NCBI RefSeq assembly: GCF_900106795.1
Contig: NZ_FNNS01000010.1
Coordinates: forward strand, 1 to 64,000
DNA: 64,000 nucleotides
Direction: 5' to 3'
Origin: Aequorivita viscosa
GTDB taxonomy: Bacteria > Bacteroidota > Bacteroidia > Flavobacteriales > Flavobacteriaceae
Numbering within the stretch: position 1 is the stretch's first letter; every line of letters starts with the position of its first letter. A model generated the notes under the pieces. That model searched no databases and was not told where the DNA came from. It worked only from the letters and a program-made list of their open reading frames with translations. Shown here piece after piece: positions 41,843 to 50,905 of the stretch. Position numbers and translations under genes: made by a program.

Positions 41843-43057
41843 GTGATAAATCTTAAGAAACATATAGGTGTTGCGCTTTTCTACTTTTTGTTGGTAGCGT
41901 TAATGGGAGTCTTATTGCGATTATATGTAATAACCTCACTTCCTTTTAATTATAAGTTTTTATTACACGCACATTCGCACACAGCATTGCTAGGTTGGAT
42001 TTATTTGGGGCTAACAACCTTAGTATATAAATGCTTTCTAGAGTCGGCCGAAAAGCCAAAACTGTACAAGCGTATATTTTACTTTACCAATATTTGTATC
42101 GTTGGAATGTTAATAACCTTTCCTATTCAAGGGTATGCGCTGTATTCCATCATTTTTTCTACACTTTTCCTATTTGCATCTTATTGGTTTGCCTGGTTTG
42201 CAATAAAACACATACCTGCGCATTTCAAAAAACGATTTTCCTGGAAATTGATAAAAACCTCAATTTGGTATTTGGTTATTTCGAGTATCGGGCCGTGGGC
42301 TATTGGCGGCGTGATGTCTACACTGGGATCAACATCAATTTGGTATAAAACTTCCATCTATTTTTACCTCCATTTTCAATATAATGGTTGGTTTATTCTA
42401 GCGCTTCTAGGCTTGTTGTTCTTTATCTTTGAAGAAAGAGGAGTACAGTTTAATTCGCAAAAATTGAAATCTATTGTTTTTCTTTTGAATTTTGGAATTA
42501 TATTCACTTTTTTTCTTTCGGTGCTGTGGTTTCAGCCTCCAAAGATTTTTTATGTACTCGGCGGAATTGGGGCTATAGCACAACTGCTCGCTTTTGGTGA
42601 TTTATACTTTCTTCTACAAAACCAATTTTCATTTATTAAAGAAAAATTTGATGAAAAGTCGTTGCTTCTTTTAAAAATAGCTTCTATCTTGATGGTAATC
42701 AAGCTAATTATGCAGTTATTCTCAGCGCATTCGTACTTTGCAAAATTAGCATTCCGACTTCCTGATTTTGTAATTGGGTATCTGCATCTAGTATTTTTAG
42801 GAATTGTTGTTACTACAATGCTAGCTTTTTTGAAATATTTTAAATTACTTCATTTACCCAAAAGTTTTGTTTGGATTTTTCTGATAGCTTTTTTCACAAC
42901 CGAAGCTTTAATATTTTATAAAGCAACAGCTATATGGCTCGGACTTCCTTTCTTATCAGGATACTACAATTTTCTAACTGTTTTAAGTTGTCTTTTTCCA
43001 GTCGCCGTTGGAGTTTTATTTTTTAAACAGGTTAAAAGTCTTTATCTTTCTGCCTAA
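41843..43057 (+). CDS. Polytopic membrane protein resembling haem-copper oxidase subunit I / NnrS
   Basis: 404 residues from GTG 41843 with about 12 membrane helices. His-rich segments sit at the helix positions expected for haem or metal ligands: FLLHAHSHTALLGWIYLGL in helix 2, YFYLHFQYNGWFIL near the middle and VIGYLHLVFLGIVV later. This His pattern recalls haem-copper oxidase subunit I and the NO-response protein NnrS, but sequence similarity is loose and the HH metal pair is missing. It lies between ric and the ccoI gene, so a role in NO sensing, haem or oxidase biogenesis is plausible. Family assignment is uncertain. Confidence 0.7.
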   Translation: MINLKKHIGVALFYFLLVALMGVLLRLYVITSLPFNYKFLLHAHSHTALLGWIYLGLTTLVYKCFLESAEKPKLYKRIFYFTNICIVGMLITFPIQGYALYSIIFSTLFLFASYWFAWFAIKHIPAHFKKRFSWKLIKTSIWYLVISSIGPWAIGGVMSTLGSTSIWYKTSIYFYLHFQYNGWFILALLGLLFFIFEERGVQFNSQKLKSIVFLLNFGIIFTFFLSVLWFQPPKIFYVLGGIGAIAQLLAFGDLYFLLQNQFSFIKEKFDEKSLLLLKIASILMVIKLIMQLFSAHSYFAKLAFRLPDFVIGYLHLVFLGIVVTTMLAFLKYFKLLHLPKSFVWIFLIAFFTTEALIFYKATAIWLGLPFLSGYYNFLTVLSCLFPVAVGVLFFKQVKSLYLSA

Positions 43058-43108
43058 ACTGTTTAAGTTTAAAACTTATTTTCTAGTGCTTAATTAGGTT
43101 GTAAAAGC

Positions 43109-43120
43109 TGATAATTATCA
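43109..43120 (+). promoter_or_regulatory. Crp/Fnr-type operator of the ccoI promoter
   Basis: TGATAATTATCA, a 12-bp perfect palindrome close to the Fnr consensus TTGAT-N4-ATCAA. Centre 43114.5, exactly 36.5 bp upstream of the last base of the -7 box. Confidence 0.7.
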
Positions 43121-43143
43121 TTAGAAATTTAGGTAGGTATTGC

Positions 43144-43151
43144 AATATTTG
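43144..43151 (+). promoter_or_regulatory. -7-like box of ccoI
   Basis: AATATTTG, one base off TAnnTTTG, 11 bp before ATG 43163. Confidence 0.45.
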
Positions 43152-43162
43152 CAACTGGTTTA

Positions 43163-45592
43163 ATGAGCAAATTTTTGAAGATGGTAAACTGTTTCCATTG
43201 TGGAGATGCGTGTATAGATGTTGAGATTAAACACGATGAAAAGTCTTTTTGCTGCCATGGCTGCAAAACGGTTTATGATATTCTGCACGATAATGATTTA
43301 AGCTATTATTACGATTTAGAAAAAACACCAGGTATTTCTCCTCAAGAAATTGCTGGTAAGTATGATTTTCTAGATAATGAAGCTATCGTTGAAAAACTAT
43401 TGGAATTTAATGATGGAAATCTCCAAATTGTCTCATTTGTAATTCCTTCAATTCATTGTAGTAGTTGTATTTGGATTCTTGAAAACCTTAATAAACTGAA
43501 TCCTTCAGTTAAATCTTCTCAGGTTAATTTCCCAGAAAAAACGGTTCGAATTACGTTCACAGGACAAGACGATTCCTTGAAAAATCTTGTTGTTCTTTTA
43601 AGTCGAATAGGGTATGAGCCTTATATATCGCTGGATGATTCAGATAAAAAAGATAAAAATGTAGATCGCAGCTTAATTTACAAATTGACAATTGCCGGAT
43701 TCGCGTTTGGAAACATAATGTTCCTGTCGCTTCCAGAGTATTTTGAAGGTTCTGAGTTTTGGTTAGATCAATTTAAGCCATTTTTTCGTTGGTTAATGTT
43801 TGCGTTTTCGCTTCCAGTTGTTTTTTATTCGGCAAGTGGATATTTCACTTCAGCTTACAAAGGGCTCAGGTCAAAAATTTTAAATATTGATGTTCCTATT
43901 GCTTTAGGGGTTGCAGTGCTTTTTATAAGAAGTACAATAGACATTGTTATGGACTGGGGAACCGGTTTTTTTGACAGTTTAGCAGGGCTTCTTTTCTTTT
44001 TGCTCCTCGGAAAATTCTTTCAACAAAAAACATACAGCTATCTTTCATTTGAACGTGATTACAAATCGTACTTCCCAATTGCTGTTACACGACTATTTAA
44101 AAATGCAGAAGGAAAAACAATTGAAGAACAAGCTGAGGTTTATACCGTTAAAAAAGGCGATCGACTATTAATTCGGAATAACGAAATCATCCCCGTTGAT
44201 GCTATTCTTATTAAAGGGAACGCGCTTATTGATTATAGTTTTGTAACTGGAGAGGCGGAACCAATTTCCAAGCAAAGCGGTGATAAACTTTTTGCTGGAG
44301 GGAAACAGCAAGGAGGAATAGTTGAAGTAGAAGTATTAAAACCCGTTTCTCAGAGTTATTTAACCCAACTTTGGAGTAACGACGTATTCAGTAAAGATCA
44401 TTCAGGCATTTTCGAATCGCTAACGGATAGTATTAGTAAGCGCTTTACGGTTACGCTTCTTACCATTGCGTTTGTTTCAACTATTTTTTGGCTGGTTGTA
44501 GACCCTTCAAAGGCGTTTAACGTGTTTACAGCAGTTTTGATTGTAGCCTGTCCGTGTGCCATTGCCTTAGCAGCACCTTTTACTTTGGGGAATGTTTTGC
44601 GAATCTTTGGAAGAGAAAATCTTTACTTAAAGGAAGCTTCGGTTATAGAACAAATGGCAAATTTAGATACAGTGGTTTTTGATAAAACGGGAACACTCAC
44701 TACAAATCAGAAAAACTTGATTACTTATGAAGGTGTAGCACTTTCAACAGAAGAAAAACAATTACTTACAAGTACCCTTCGAGCTTCAAGTCACCCGTTA
44801 AGTCGCTCCCTGTACAGTATCTTAGATAAAAATGACATTCAGACTTTAGATGATTTTGAAGAAGAAGTTGGAAAGGGGATTTCTGCTAGATTTAATCAAA
44901 ATTCTATAAAAGTAGGGTCCTATGAATTTGTTGGATACGCAAATGAAACCGATGTAGAATTAAAAAATAAAACAACTGTACACATTAGCACAAACAAGAA
45001 TTATAAAGGTTGTTATGTTTTTAATAGTGAATATAGAAGTGGTGTTGCCCAGGTTTTTGAAGAATTGGGAGCATCTAAGGAAGTTATAGTTTTATCTGGC
45101 GACAATGAAGGTGAACGTGAAAAATTGGAGGCTATGCTTCCAAAAGGTGTGAATTTGTATTTTAACCAAAAACCAGACGACAAACTTAATTTTATTAAAT
45201 CATTGCAACAGCAAGGCAAACGGGTTTTAATGATCGGTGATGGTTTGAATGATGCTGGAGCGCTAAAACAGAGCGATGTAGGCTTTGTTATTTCGGAAAA
45301 CACCAATGTGTTTTCTCCAGCTTGTGATGGGATTTTGGATGCGTCAAAGTTTACTAAAATTGCAGACTTTTTGAGCTTTTCACAACAAGGGGTAAAGATA
45401 ATTAAATGGGCGTTTGTACTATCCTTGTTTTATAATTTAATAGGAATTACATTTGCAGTTACAGGGCATTTACGTCCTGTGGTTGCTGCAATTTTAATGC
45501 CTTTAAGTTCCATAAGTATTGTGATTTTTACTACCGTTGCAACACAATATATTGGCAAGAAATTAAGAATGAATATAAATAAGGGAACTTGA
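43163..45592 (+). CDS. ccoI: Copper-exporting P-type ATPase for cbb3 oxidase maturation
   Basis: 809 residues. N-terminal Cys-rich metal domain (NCFHCGDACIDVEI, FCCHGCKTVYDIL), a second metal motif HCSSCIWILENL, then the P1B core: TGEAEPISKQ, CPC motif ACPCAIALAAPF in helix 6, phosphorylation DKTGTLTTN, and MIGDGLNDAGAL. This is the CcoI/CtpA-type heavy-metal ATPase that supplies copper for the oxidase. It precedes ccoS and ccoNO as in most cbb3 clusters. An Fnr-like palindrome stands at -41.5. Its stop TGA overlaps the next operator. Confidence 0.93.
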   Translation: MSKFLKMVNCFHCGDACIDVEIKHDEKSFCCHGCKTVYDILHDNDLSYYYDLEKTPGISPQEIAGKYDFLDNEAIVEKLLEFNDGNLQIVSFVIPSIHCSSCIWILENLNKLNPSVKSSQVNFPEKTVRITFTGQDDSLKNLVVLLSRIGYEPYISLDDSDKKDKNVDRSLIYKLTIAGFAFGNIMFLSLPEYFEGSEFWLDQFKPFFRWLMFAFSLPVVFYSASGYFTSAYKGLRSKILNIDVPIALGVAVLFIRSTIDIVMDWGTGFFDSLAGLLFFLLLGKFFQQKTYSYLSFERDYKSYFPIAVTRLFKNAEGKTIEEQAEVYTVKKGDRLLIRNNEIIPVDAILIKGNALIDYSFVTGEAEPISKQSGDKLFAGGKQQGGIVEVEVLKPVSQSYLTQLWSNDVFSKDHSGIFESLTDSISKRFTVTLLTIAFVSTIFWLVVDPSKAFNVFTAVLIVACPCAIALAAPFTLGNVLRIFGRENLYLKEASVIEQMANLDTVVFDKTGTLTTNQKNLITYEGVALSTEEKQLLTSTLRASSHPLSRSLYSILDKNDIQTLDDFEEEVGKGISARFNQNSIKVGSYEFVGYANETDVELKNKTTVHISTNKNYKGCYVFNSEYRSGVAQVFEELGASKEVIVLSGDNEGEREKLEAMLPKGVNLYFNQKPDDKLNFIKSLQQQGKRVLMIGDGLNDAGALKQSDVGFVISENTNVFSPACDGILDASKFTKIADFLSFSQQGVKIIKWAFVLSLFYNLIGITFAVTGHLRPVVAAILMPLSSISIVIFTTVATQYIGKKLRMNINKGT

Positions 45593-45605
45593 TAAATGTC
45601 ATATT
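45588..45605 (+). promoter_or_regulatory. Crp/Fnr-type operator of the ccoS-ccoNOQP promoter
   Basis: CTTGA-TAAATG-TCATATTT: right half exact, left half weaker, TGA-N6-TCA spacing kept. Centre 45595.5 is exactly 36.5 bp upstream of the last base of the -7 box. It overlaps the stop codon of ccoI (45590-45592). Confidence 0.65.
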
Positions 45606-45624
45606 TTAAAGGCGTTTTCAACAA

Positions 45625-45632
45625 TATTTTTG
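45625..45632 (+). promoter_or_regulatory. -7 box TATTTTTG for the cco operon
   Basis: Exact TAnnTTTG match, 17 bp before ATG 45650. Confidence 0.6.
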
Positions 45633-45649
45633 AATTAAAATAATTAGGT

Positions 45650-45856
45650 ATGAACATAATTTATATGCTCCTGGCAATCAGTCTTTTTGTGGCTCTTGTC
45701 TTTTTTGTACTGTTTATTTTTTCGATGAGAAAAGGTCAGTACGATGATACCTATACCCCCGCCGTGAGAATGCTGTTTGAAGATGAATTGGTGAAAGAAG
45801 GCACAAAATCAAAAAACAATCCCCCAAAAGAAAAATTAACCAATCCAGATAAATAA
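45650..45856 (+). CDS. ccoS: CcoS, cbb3 oxidase assembly protein
   Basis: 68 residues. One membrane helix (3-24) and the CcoS signature GQYDDTYTPAVRMLFEDELV right after it. CcoS is needed to load cofactors into the catalytic subunit. 13 bp upstream of ccoNO. Confidence 0.93.
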   Translation: MNIIYMLLAISLFVALVFFVLFIFSMRKGQYDDTYTPAVRMLFEDELVKEGTKSKNNPPKEKLTNPDK

Positions 45857-45869
45857 TTCTATTACCACT

Positions 45870-48071
45870 ATGCAAACAGAACAGTTTTATTACGACAATC
45901 AGATTGTCAAAAAATTCATCTATGCGACCATATTTTGGGGACTCATTGGTATGAGTGTCGGCTTATTGCTGGCCTACATGTTTATGTTCCCGAATATGAC
46001 GGATGGAATTTCTTGGCTTAGTTTTGGACGATTACGCCCATTACACACCAACGCCGTTATTTTCGCCTTTGTGGGGAACGCAATCTTTGCAGGAGTATAT
46101 TACTCCAGTCAACGTTTGCTAAAAGCACGTATGTGGAGTGACGCTTTAAGTAACCTAAACTTCTGGGGATGGCAAGCAATTATAGTTGCAGCAGCTATAA
46201 CATTACCCTTAGGTTATACAACTTCAAAAGAATATGCCGAACTGGAGTGGCCTATTGATATTGCTATTGCAATAATTTGGGTAGCTTTTGGTATTAACCT
46301 AATTATGACAATGGTTAAAAGACGCCAACGTCATTTATACGTTGCTCTTTGGTTTTATTTAGGAACTTGGGTAACCGTAGCCGTTCTGCATATTGTAAAC
46401 AGTATGGAAATTCCTGTAACTGCTTTAAAGAGTTACTCAATGTACTCTGGTGTGCAAGATGCCCTTGTTCAGTGGTGGTACGGGCATAATGCAGTGGCAT
46501 TTTTCCTTACAACACCATTCTTAGGGTTAATGTATTATTTTGTTCCCAAAGCGGCAAACAGACCTGTTTATTCATACAGGCTTTCGATTGTTCACTTTTG
46601 GTCTTTGATTTTTATTTATATCTGGGCTGGCCCTCACCACTTATTGTACACTGCGCTCCCAGAATGGGCTCAGAACTTAGGTGTTGCGTTTTCAGTAATG
46701 CTATTGGCACCATCTTGGGGAGGTATGATTAACGGACTTTTAACCTTGCGAGGCGCTTGGGATAAAGTACGTGTAGATCCTGTGTTAAAGTTTATGGTTG
46801 TGGCTATTACCGGTTATGGTATGGCAACTTTTGAAGGGCCTATGCTGTCGCTTAAAAACGTTAACGCTATTGCTCACTTTACCGATTGGATTGTTGCTCA
46901 CGTTCACGTTGGAGCACTTGCTTGGAACGGTTTCTTGGCATTTGGTATGATTTATTGGCTCGTGCCAAGGCTCTTTAAAACTAAGTTGTTTTCTGTACCA
47001 TTGGCTAATGCCCACTTCTGGATAGGTACTTTAGGTATCATTATGTATGCATTACCAATGTATGTAGCTGGGTTTATGCAAGCTTCTATGTGGAATCAGT
47101 TTAATCCAGATGGAACTCTAACCTATGGTAACTTCCTTGAAACGGTTACGCAAATTATGCCAATGTACTGGATGCGTGCTATTGGAGGAAGCCTTTATAT
47201 AACTGGAGCATTTATTATGCTTTATAATATGATAATGACTGCGAGAAGAGGCAGTAAAGTAACAGACGAACTAGCTGAAGCAGCTCCACTTACTCCAGTA
47301 ACTAAAAAGCAGACAGCTGGCGAAGGATGGCACACTTGGTTGGAGCGTCGTCCTGTTAAATTGACTATTTACGCTACAATTGCAATTTTAATTGGGGGTA
47401 TGGTACAGATTATACCTTCGTTAATGGTAGATGATTATGTTCCTAAAATTTCAAGCGTAAAACCTTATACTCCCTTAGAGTTAGAAGGACGTGATATCTA
47501 CATTCGAGAAGGTTGTGTAAACTGCCATACGCAAATGATTCGTCCTTTTAGAAGTGAAGTAGAACGCTATGGCGAATATTCTAAATCGGGAGAATATGTC
47601 TATGACCATCCATTTTTGTGGGGAAGTAAGCGTACAGGTCCAGATTTACATCGCGTGGGTGGAAAGTATTCTGATAGTTGGCACCTAAACCATATGTACG
47701 ACCCACAGAGTACATCTTCTGGATCTATTATGCCGTCATACAAGTGGTTGGTAACTGCAGAATTAGACAAGTCTAATACCGAAGCTAAAATGCGTGCCCT
47801 GGCTACTATTGGTGTTCCGTATACCGATGAAGAAATTGAAAGAGCTCAACAATGGATGGACGAGCAAGGGACTGAAATAGAACAAAATCTATATAGCGAT
47901 CCTGATTTTGTTACTACTTATGAAGCAGACAAAAAATATGCTGCAGAAAACGGCGAAGAGTTTATTGAAATGAAAAATCGTGAAATCGTTGCTATGATTG
48001 CTTACCTACAACGATTAGGAACTGATATTAAAGCAGTAAACGCCGATGAAGCTTCGGCTCAAAACGAATAG
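45870..48071 (+). CDS. ccoNO: Fused CcoN-CcoO, catalytic and cytochrome c subunit of cbb3 oxidase
   Basis: 733 residues. Residues 1-470 are CcoN: RPLHTNAVIFAF (low-spin haem His), WWYGHNAVAFFLT and AGPHHLLYTALP (copper ligands), VAHVHVGALAWNGF (two haem His). A linker leads into CcoO from about 490: membrane helix LTIYATIAILIGGMVQI and the haem c motif REGCVNCHTQMIRPF, then GPDLHRVGGKYSDSWHLNH and MPSYKWL for the Met ligand. The fusion is the usual form in Bacteroidota. It reduces oxygen at low concentration and can also reduce NO weakly. Confidence 0.95.
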   Translation: MQTEQFYYDNQIVKKFIYATIFWGLIGMSVGLLLAYMFMFPNMTDGISWLSFGRLRPLHTNAVIFAFVGNAIFAGVYYSSQRLLKARMWSDALSNLNFWGWQAIIVAAAITLPLGYTTSKEYAELEWPIDIAIAIIWVAFGINLIMTMVKRRQRHLYVALWFYLGTWVTVAVLHIVNSMEIPVTALKSYSMYSGVQDALVQWWYGHNAVAFFLTTPFLGLMYYFVPKAANRPVYSYRLSIVHFWSLIFIYIWAGPHHLLYTALPEWAQNLGVAFSVMLLAPSWGGMINGLLTLRGAWDKVRVDPVLKFMVVAITGYGMATFEGPMLSLKNVNAIAHFTDWIVAHVHVGALAWNGFLAFGMIYWLVPRLFKTKLFSVPLANAHFWIGTLGIIMYALPMYVAGFMQASMWNQFNPDGTLTYGNFLETVTQIMPMYWMRAIGGSLYITGAFIMLYNMIMTARRGSKVTDELAEAAPLTPVTKKQTAGEGWHTWLERRPVKLTIYATIAILIGGMVQIIPSLMVDDYVPKISSVKPYTPLELEGRDIYIREGCVNCHTQMIRPFRSEVERYGEYSKSGEYVYDHPFLWGSKRTGPDLHRVGGKYSDSWHLNHMYDPQSTSSGSIMPSYKWLVTAELDKSNTEAKMRALATIGVPYTDEEIERAQQWMDEQGTEIEQNLYSDPDFVTTYEADKKYAAENGEEFIEMKNREIVAMIAYLQRLGTDIKAVNADEASAQNE

Positions 48072-48073
48072 TT

Positions 48074-48271
48074 ATGCTAAAATTTGTAAAAGGAAATTTA
48101 GAGAACATAGATAATGTTCAAATATATCCGATGATTTCACTTTTAATATTTTTTATCTTTTTTGTAGCGCTTTTTTATTGGGTGATTACTGCAAAGAAGG
48201 AACATATTGCCGAAGTGAGTAATATTCCATTGGAAGACGATTCAAAACATCAAAAAGACCAAATTTTATGA
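48074..48271 (+). CDS. ccoQ: CcoQ-like small membrane subunit
   Basis: 65 residues, one membrane helix (about 20-38, ISLLIFFIFFVALFYWVIT) followed by a charged tail. Position between ccoNO (2 bp after its stop) and ccoP and its shape fit CcoQ/FixQ, which steadies the complex. Sequence identity alone is too short to be decisive. Confidence 0.8.
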   Translation: MLKFVKGNLENIDNVQIYPMISLLIFFIFFVALFYWVITAKKEHIAEVSNIPLEDDSKHQKDQIL

Positions 48272-48377
48272 AATGTCCGGAAACATATCAAAAAAACCTG
48301 AAGATGTCTGATTTGGGCATTCCCTGTCGAGCAGGCGGGCGAGCATCTTTAACTAACCAATCAAATATTTTATACAG

Positions 48378-49268
48378 ATGAAAACTACAGCCTCATATTT
48401 TAGAGTCATAGGCTTTATGATTCTTGCCTTTTTTATACTAGAATTTATTGTAGATTCTGGAGATAGTTGGGCAATCGTAAAATATCCAATTATTTGGGTA
48501 GTTTTAGGAATGGTGTTTCTTTTTTCAATTGCTTTTGAGGTAGTCGCAGCTACTTTGGAACGAATATTATATCAAGGTCTTGATGAAAATGCTAAAGCAC
48601 GTTATATGGCCTTGGCAGCAGATCGAGAAAAAAGCCAATTTGGCTGGTTTAAAAGAAAGTATCAGGAAATGCTTGATTCTAAACCAATAGAAAAAGAGCA
48701 GGAAATTGTGTTAGACCACAACTATGACGGTATTCGTGAATTAGATAACAACCTTCCGCCTTGGTGGGTGTATATGTTCTATGCTACAATCATTTTTGCA
48801 GGAGTATACTTAGTTTATTACGAAGTTTTTGATGGTCCTAATCAAATTGATGAATTCGAAACTGAAGTCGCACAGGCTAAAGTAGCGGTTGCAGAATACA
48901 AGAAGAACAATAAAGATTTGATAGATGCTAGCACTGTTGAATTCTTAGATTCTCCTTCAGATTTGGCTGCCGGAAAAGCTATTTATACAGCTAACTGTGT
49001 AGCTTGCCATAAAGACAGTGGAGGAGGAGGTATTGGCCCAAACCTAACCGATGATTATTGGATTTTAGGTGGTGGCATTAAAAACATATATACCACCATT
49101 AGTGAAGGAGGTAGAGCTGGAAAAGGTATGATTGCCTGGAAAACAGATCTTAAACCAAGTGAAATGGCTCAGGTTTCCAGTTATGTTATGACATTGCACG
49201 GTACAAACCCATCAGACGGGAAAGAACCTGAAGGAGAAATCTGGACAGAAGAAAGTTCTGCTGAATAA
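48378..49268 (+). CDS. ccoP: CcoP, cytochrome c subunit of cbb3 oxidase
   Basis: 296 residues. Two N-terminal membrane helices, a third at LPPWWVYMFYATIIFAGVYL with the conserved ELDNNLPPWW motif of CcoP, then a single cytochrome c domain: GKAIYTANCVACHKDSGGGG, GPNLTDDYWILGG and GMIAWKTDLKPSEMAQVSSYV. Only one CxxCH is present, where proteobacterial CcoP has two haems; one-haem forms are usual in Bacteroidota. An odd, more GC-rich spacer (48272-48377) separates it from ccoQ. Confidence 0.92.
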   Translation: MKTTASYFRVIGFMILAFFILEFIVDSGDSWAIVKYPIIWVVLGMVFLFSIAFEVVAATLERILYQGLDENAKARYMALAADREKSQFGWFKRKYQEMLDSKPIEKEQEIVLDHNYDGIRELDNNLPPWWVYMFYATIIFAGVYLVYYEVFDGPNQIDEFETEVAQAKVAVAEYKKNNKDLIDASTVEFLDSPSDLAAGKAIYTANCVACHKDSGGGGIGPNLTDDYWILGGGIKNIYTTISEGGRAGKGMIAWKTDLKPSEMAQVSSYVMTLHGTNPSDGKEPEGEIWTEESSAE

Positions 49269-49287
49269 TAAACGGTTACCTTATTAT

Positions 49288-49320
49288 ACGCAGAAGGAGA
49301 ACCCGTTTTTCCTTCTGCGT
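49288..49320 (+). terminator. Hairpin between ccoP and ccoG
   Basis: ACGCAGAAGGA (49288-49298) and TCCTTCTGCGT (49310-49320) form a perfect 11-bp stem. No long T-run follows, so it may reduce rather than stop transcription into ccoG. Confidence 0.6.
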
Positions 49321-49356
49321 TATTAAGTGAAATAAATCCTTTAAAACAATATAAAA

Positions 49357-50778
49357 TTGGAAACTCCAGAAAACGAAAGCTTTAGAGATAGTATCGGAAC
49401 CATAAATGAAGAAGGTAAAAGAGCTTGGATTTATCCTAAAAAGCCTTCTGGTCGGTGGTATCAATATAGGAAGTATGTGAGCTATGTTTTGTTAACATTC
49501 CTATTTGTTGCTCCTTTTATAAAAATTAATGGTAACCAATTTTTACTGTTCAATGTTTTAGAGCGCCGATTTAACATTTTTGGATTTCCTTTTTGGCCAC
49601 AAGATTTTTATCTATTTGTAATAATGATGATAATCGGGGTCGTGTTCATCATCTTTTTCACGGCGGCGTTTGGAAGGATTTTTTGTGGGTGGATATGTCC
49701 GCAGACCATTTTTATGGAAATGGTTTTCCGTAGGGTGGAATATTGGATTGATGGTGATAGGGGAGCTCAAATTCGGTTAGACAAACAAAAGTGGAATGCC
49801 GAAAAGATTAGGAAAAGAGTTTTAAAGTGGTTTATATTCTTTCTTATTTCCTTTTCAATAGCAAATATTTTTCTTGCTTATTTTATAGGAAGCGATCGTT
49901 TAATTCAATACGTTTTTGAAGGACCTTTAGAGCACCTGAGCACGTTAATTTCACTTTTAATTTTTACAGGAGTCTTCTACTTCATCTTTGCTTGGTTTAG
50001 GGAACAAGTATGTATTATTGCTTGTCCTTATGGTAGATTGCAAGGTGTGTTGTTAGACAATAAATCTATTATTGTAGCCTACGATCACAAACGAGGCGAA
50101 AAGGAAGCAGGTAGAGCAAAATTCAGAAAAAATGAAGATCGGGTAGCTTCTGGTAAAGGAGATTGTATAGATTGTTTTCAGTGTGTAAATGTCTGTCCAA
50201 CAGGTATTGATATCCGAAACGGTACACAATTGGAATGTATTAATTGTACTGCTTGTATGGATGCTTGCGACGATATGATGGAAGCTGTAAATCTTCCAAA
50301 GGGATTAATTCGCTATGCTAGTGAAGAGAATATAGAAAAGAAAGCTCCATTTAAATTTACACCTAGGTTAAAGGGCTATACAGCCGTTTTAATTATTTTA
50401 ATTGGTGTGCTCACGGGTATGTTATTCTTACGAAGTGATGTAGAAGCAAATATACTTAGGCTGCCAGGACAACTATATGAACATAAAGAAAACAATATTA
50501 TCAGCAATGTTTTCACATATAAGTTGCTCAATAAAACGACTAAAGATTTTGAAAACATTCACTTTAAACTGAAATCTCCAAAAGGAACTATTCACAGTGT
50601 AAAACAAGGCGAAATTGTAGTGCCAGCACAAGGTTTATCTGAAGGAACACTGTTTATCGAAATTAATAATTCAGCTTTAAGTGGCGATAAAAATCGAGCG
50701 GTAATTGAAGTTTATAGCGGAGACGATTTAATAGAAACAACAAGCGTTACATTCTTGGGGCCAAGGAGTTATAAATAG
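49357..50778 (+). CDS. ccoG: CcoG, cbb3 oxidase assembly ferredoxin-type protein
   Basis: 473 residues. Start is TTG 49357: the N-terminal METPENESFRDSIGTINEEG is conserved family sequence and no other start precedes it. Membrane helices near 40, 85 and 160, an FCGWICPQTIFME motif, IIACPYGRLQ, and two 4Fe-4S sites CIDCFQCVNVCPTGIDI and CINCTACMDACDDMM. A C-terminal immunoglobulin-like domain lies in the periplasm (about 360-473). CcoG reduces copper(II) for delivery to the oxidase. Confidence 0.92.
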   Translation: METPENESFRDSIGTINEEGKRAWIYPKKPSGRWYQYRKYVSYVLLTFLFVAPFIKINGNQFLLFNVLERRFNIFGFPFWPQDFYLFVIMMIIGVVFIIFFTAAFGRIFCGWICPQTIFMEMVFRRVEYWIDGDRGAQIRLDKQKWNAEKIRKRVLKWFIFFLISFSIANIFLAYFIGSDRLIQYVFEGPLEHLSTLISLLIFTGVFYFIFAWFREQVCIIACPYGRLQGVLLDNKSIIVAYDHKRGEKEAGRAKFRKNEDRVASGKGDCIDCFQCVNVCPTGIDIRNGTQLECINCTACMDACDDMMEAVNLPKGLIRYASEENIEKKAPFKFTPRLKGYTAVLIILIGVLTGMLFLRSDVEANILRLPGQLYEHKENNIISNVFTYKLLNKTTKDFENIHFKLKSPKGTIHSVKQGEIVVPAQGLSEGTLFIEINNSALSGDKNRAVIEVYSGDDLIETTSVTFLGPRSYK

Positions 50779-50905
50779 TATAAAAGTGCTTAGTGGCAAA
50801 TACTGGATGCGTAAAAATATCTAGCGGGAGTTCACCAAAGGCAAGATTGTAGGCGAGGCGCTTCAACTACTAGATGTTTAATGTGAAATATTTAAAGGTA
50901 TTGAT

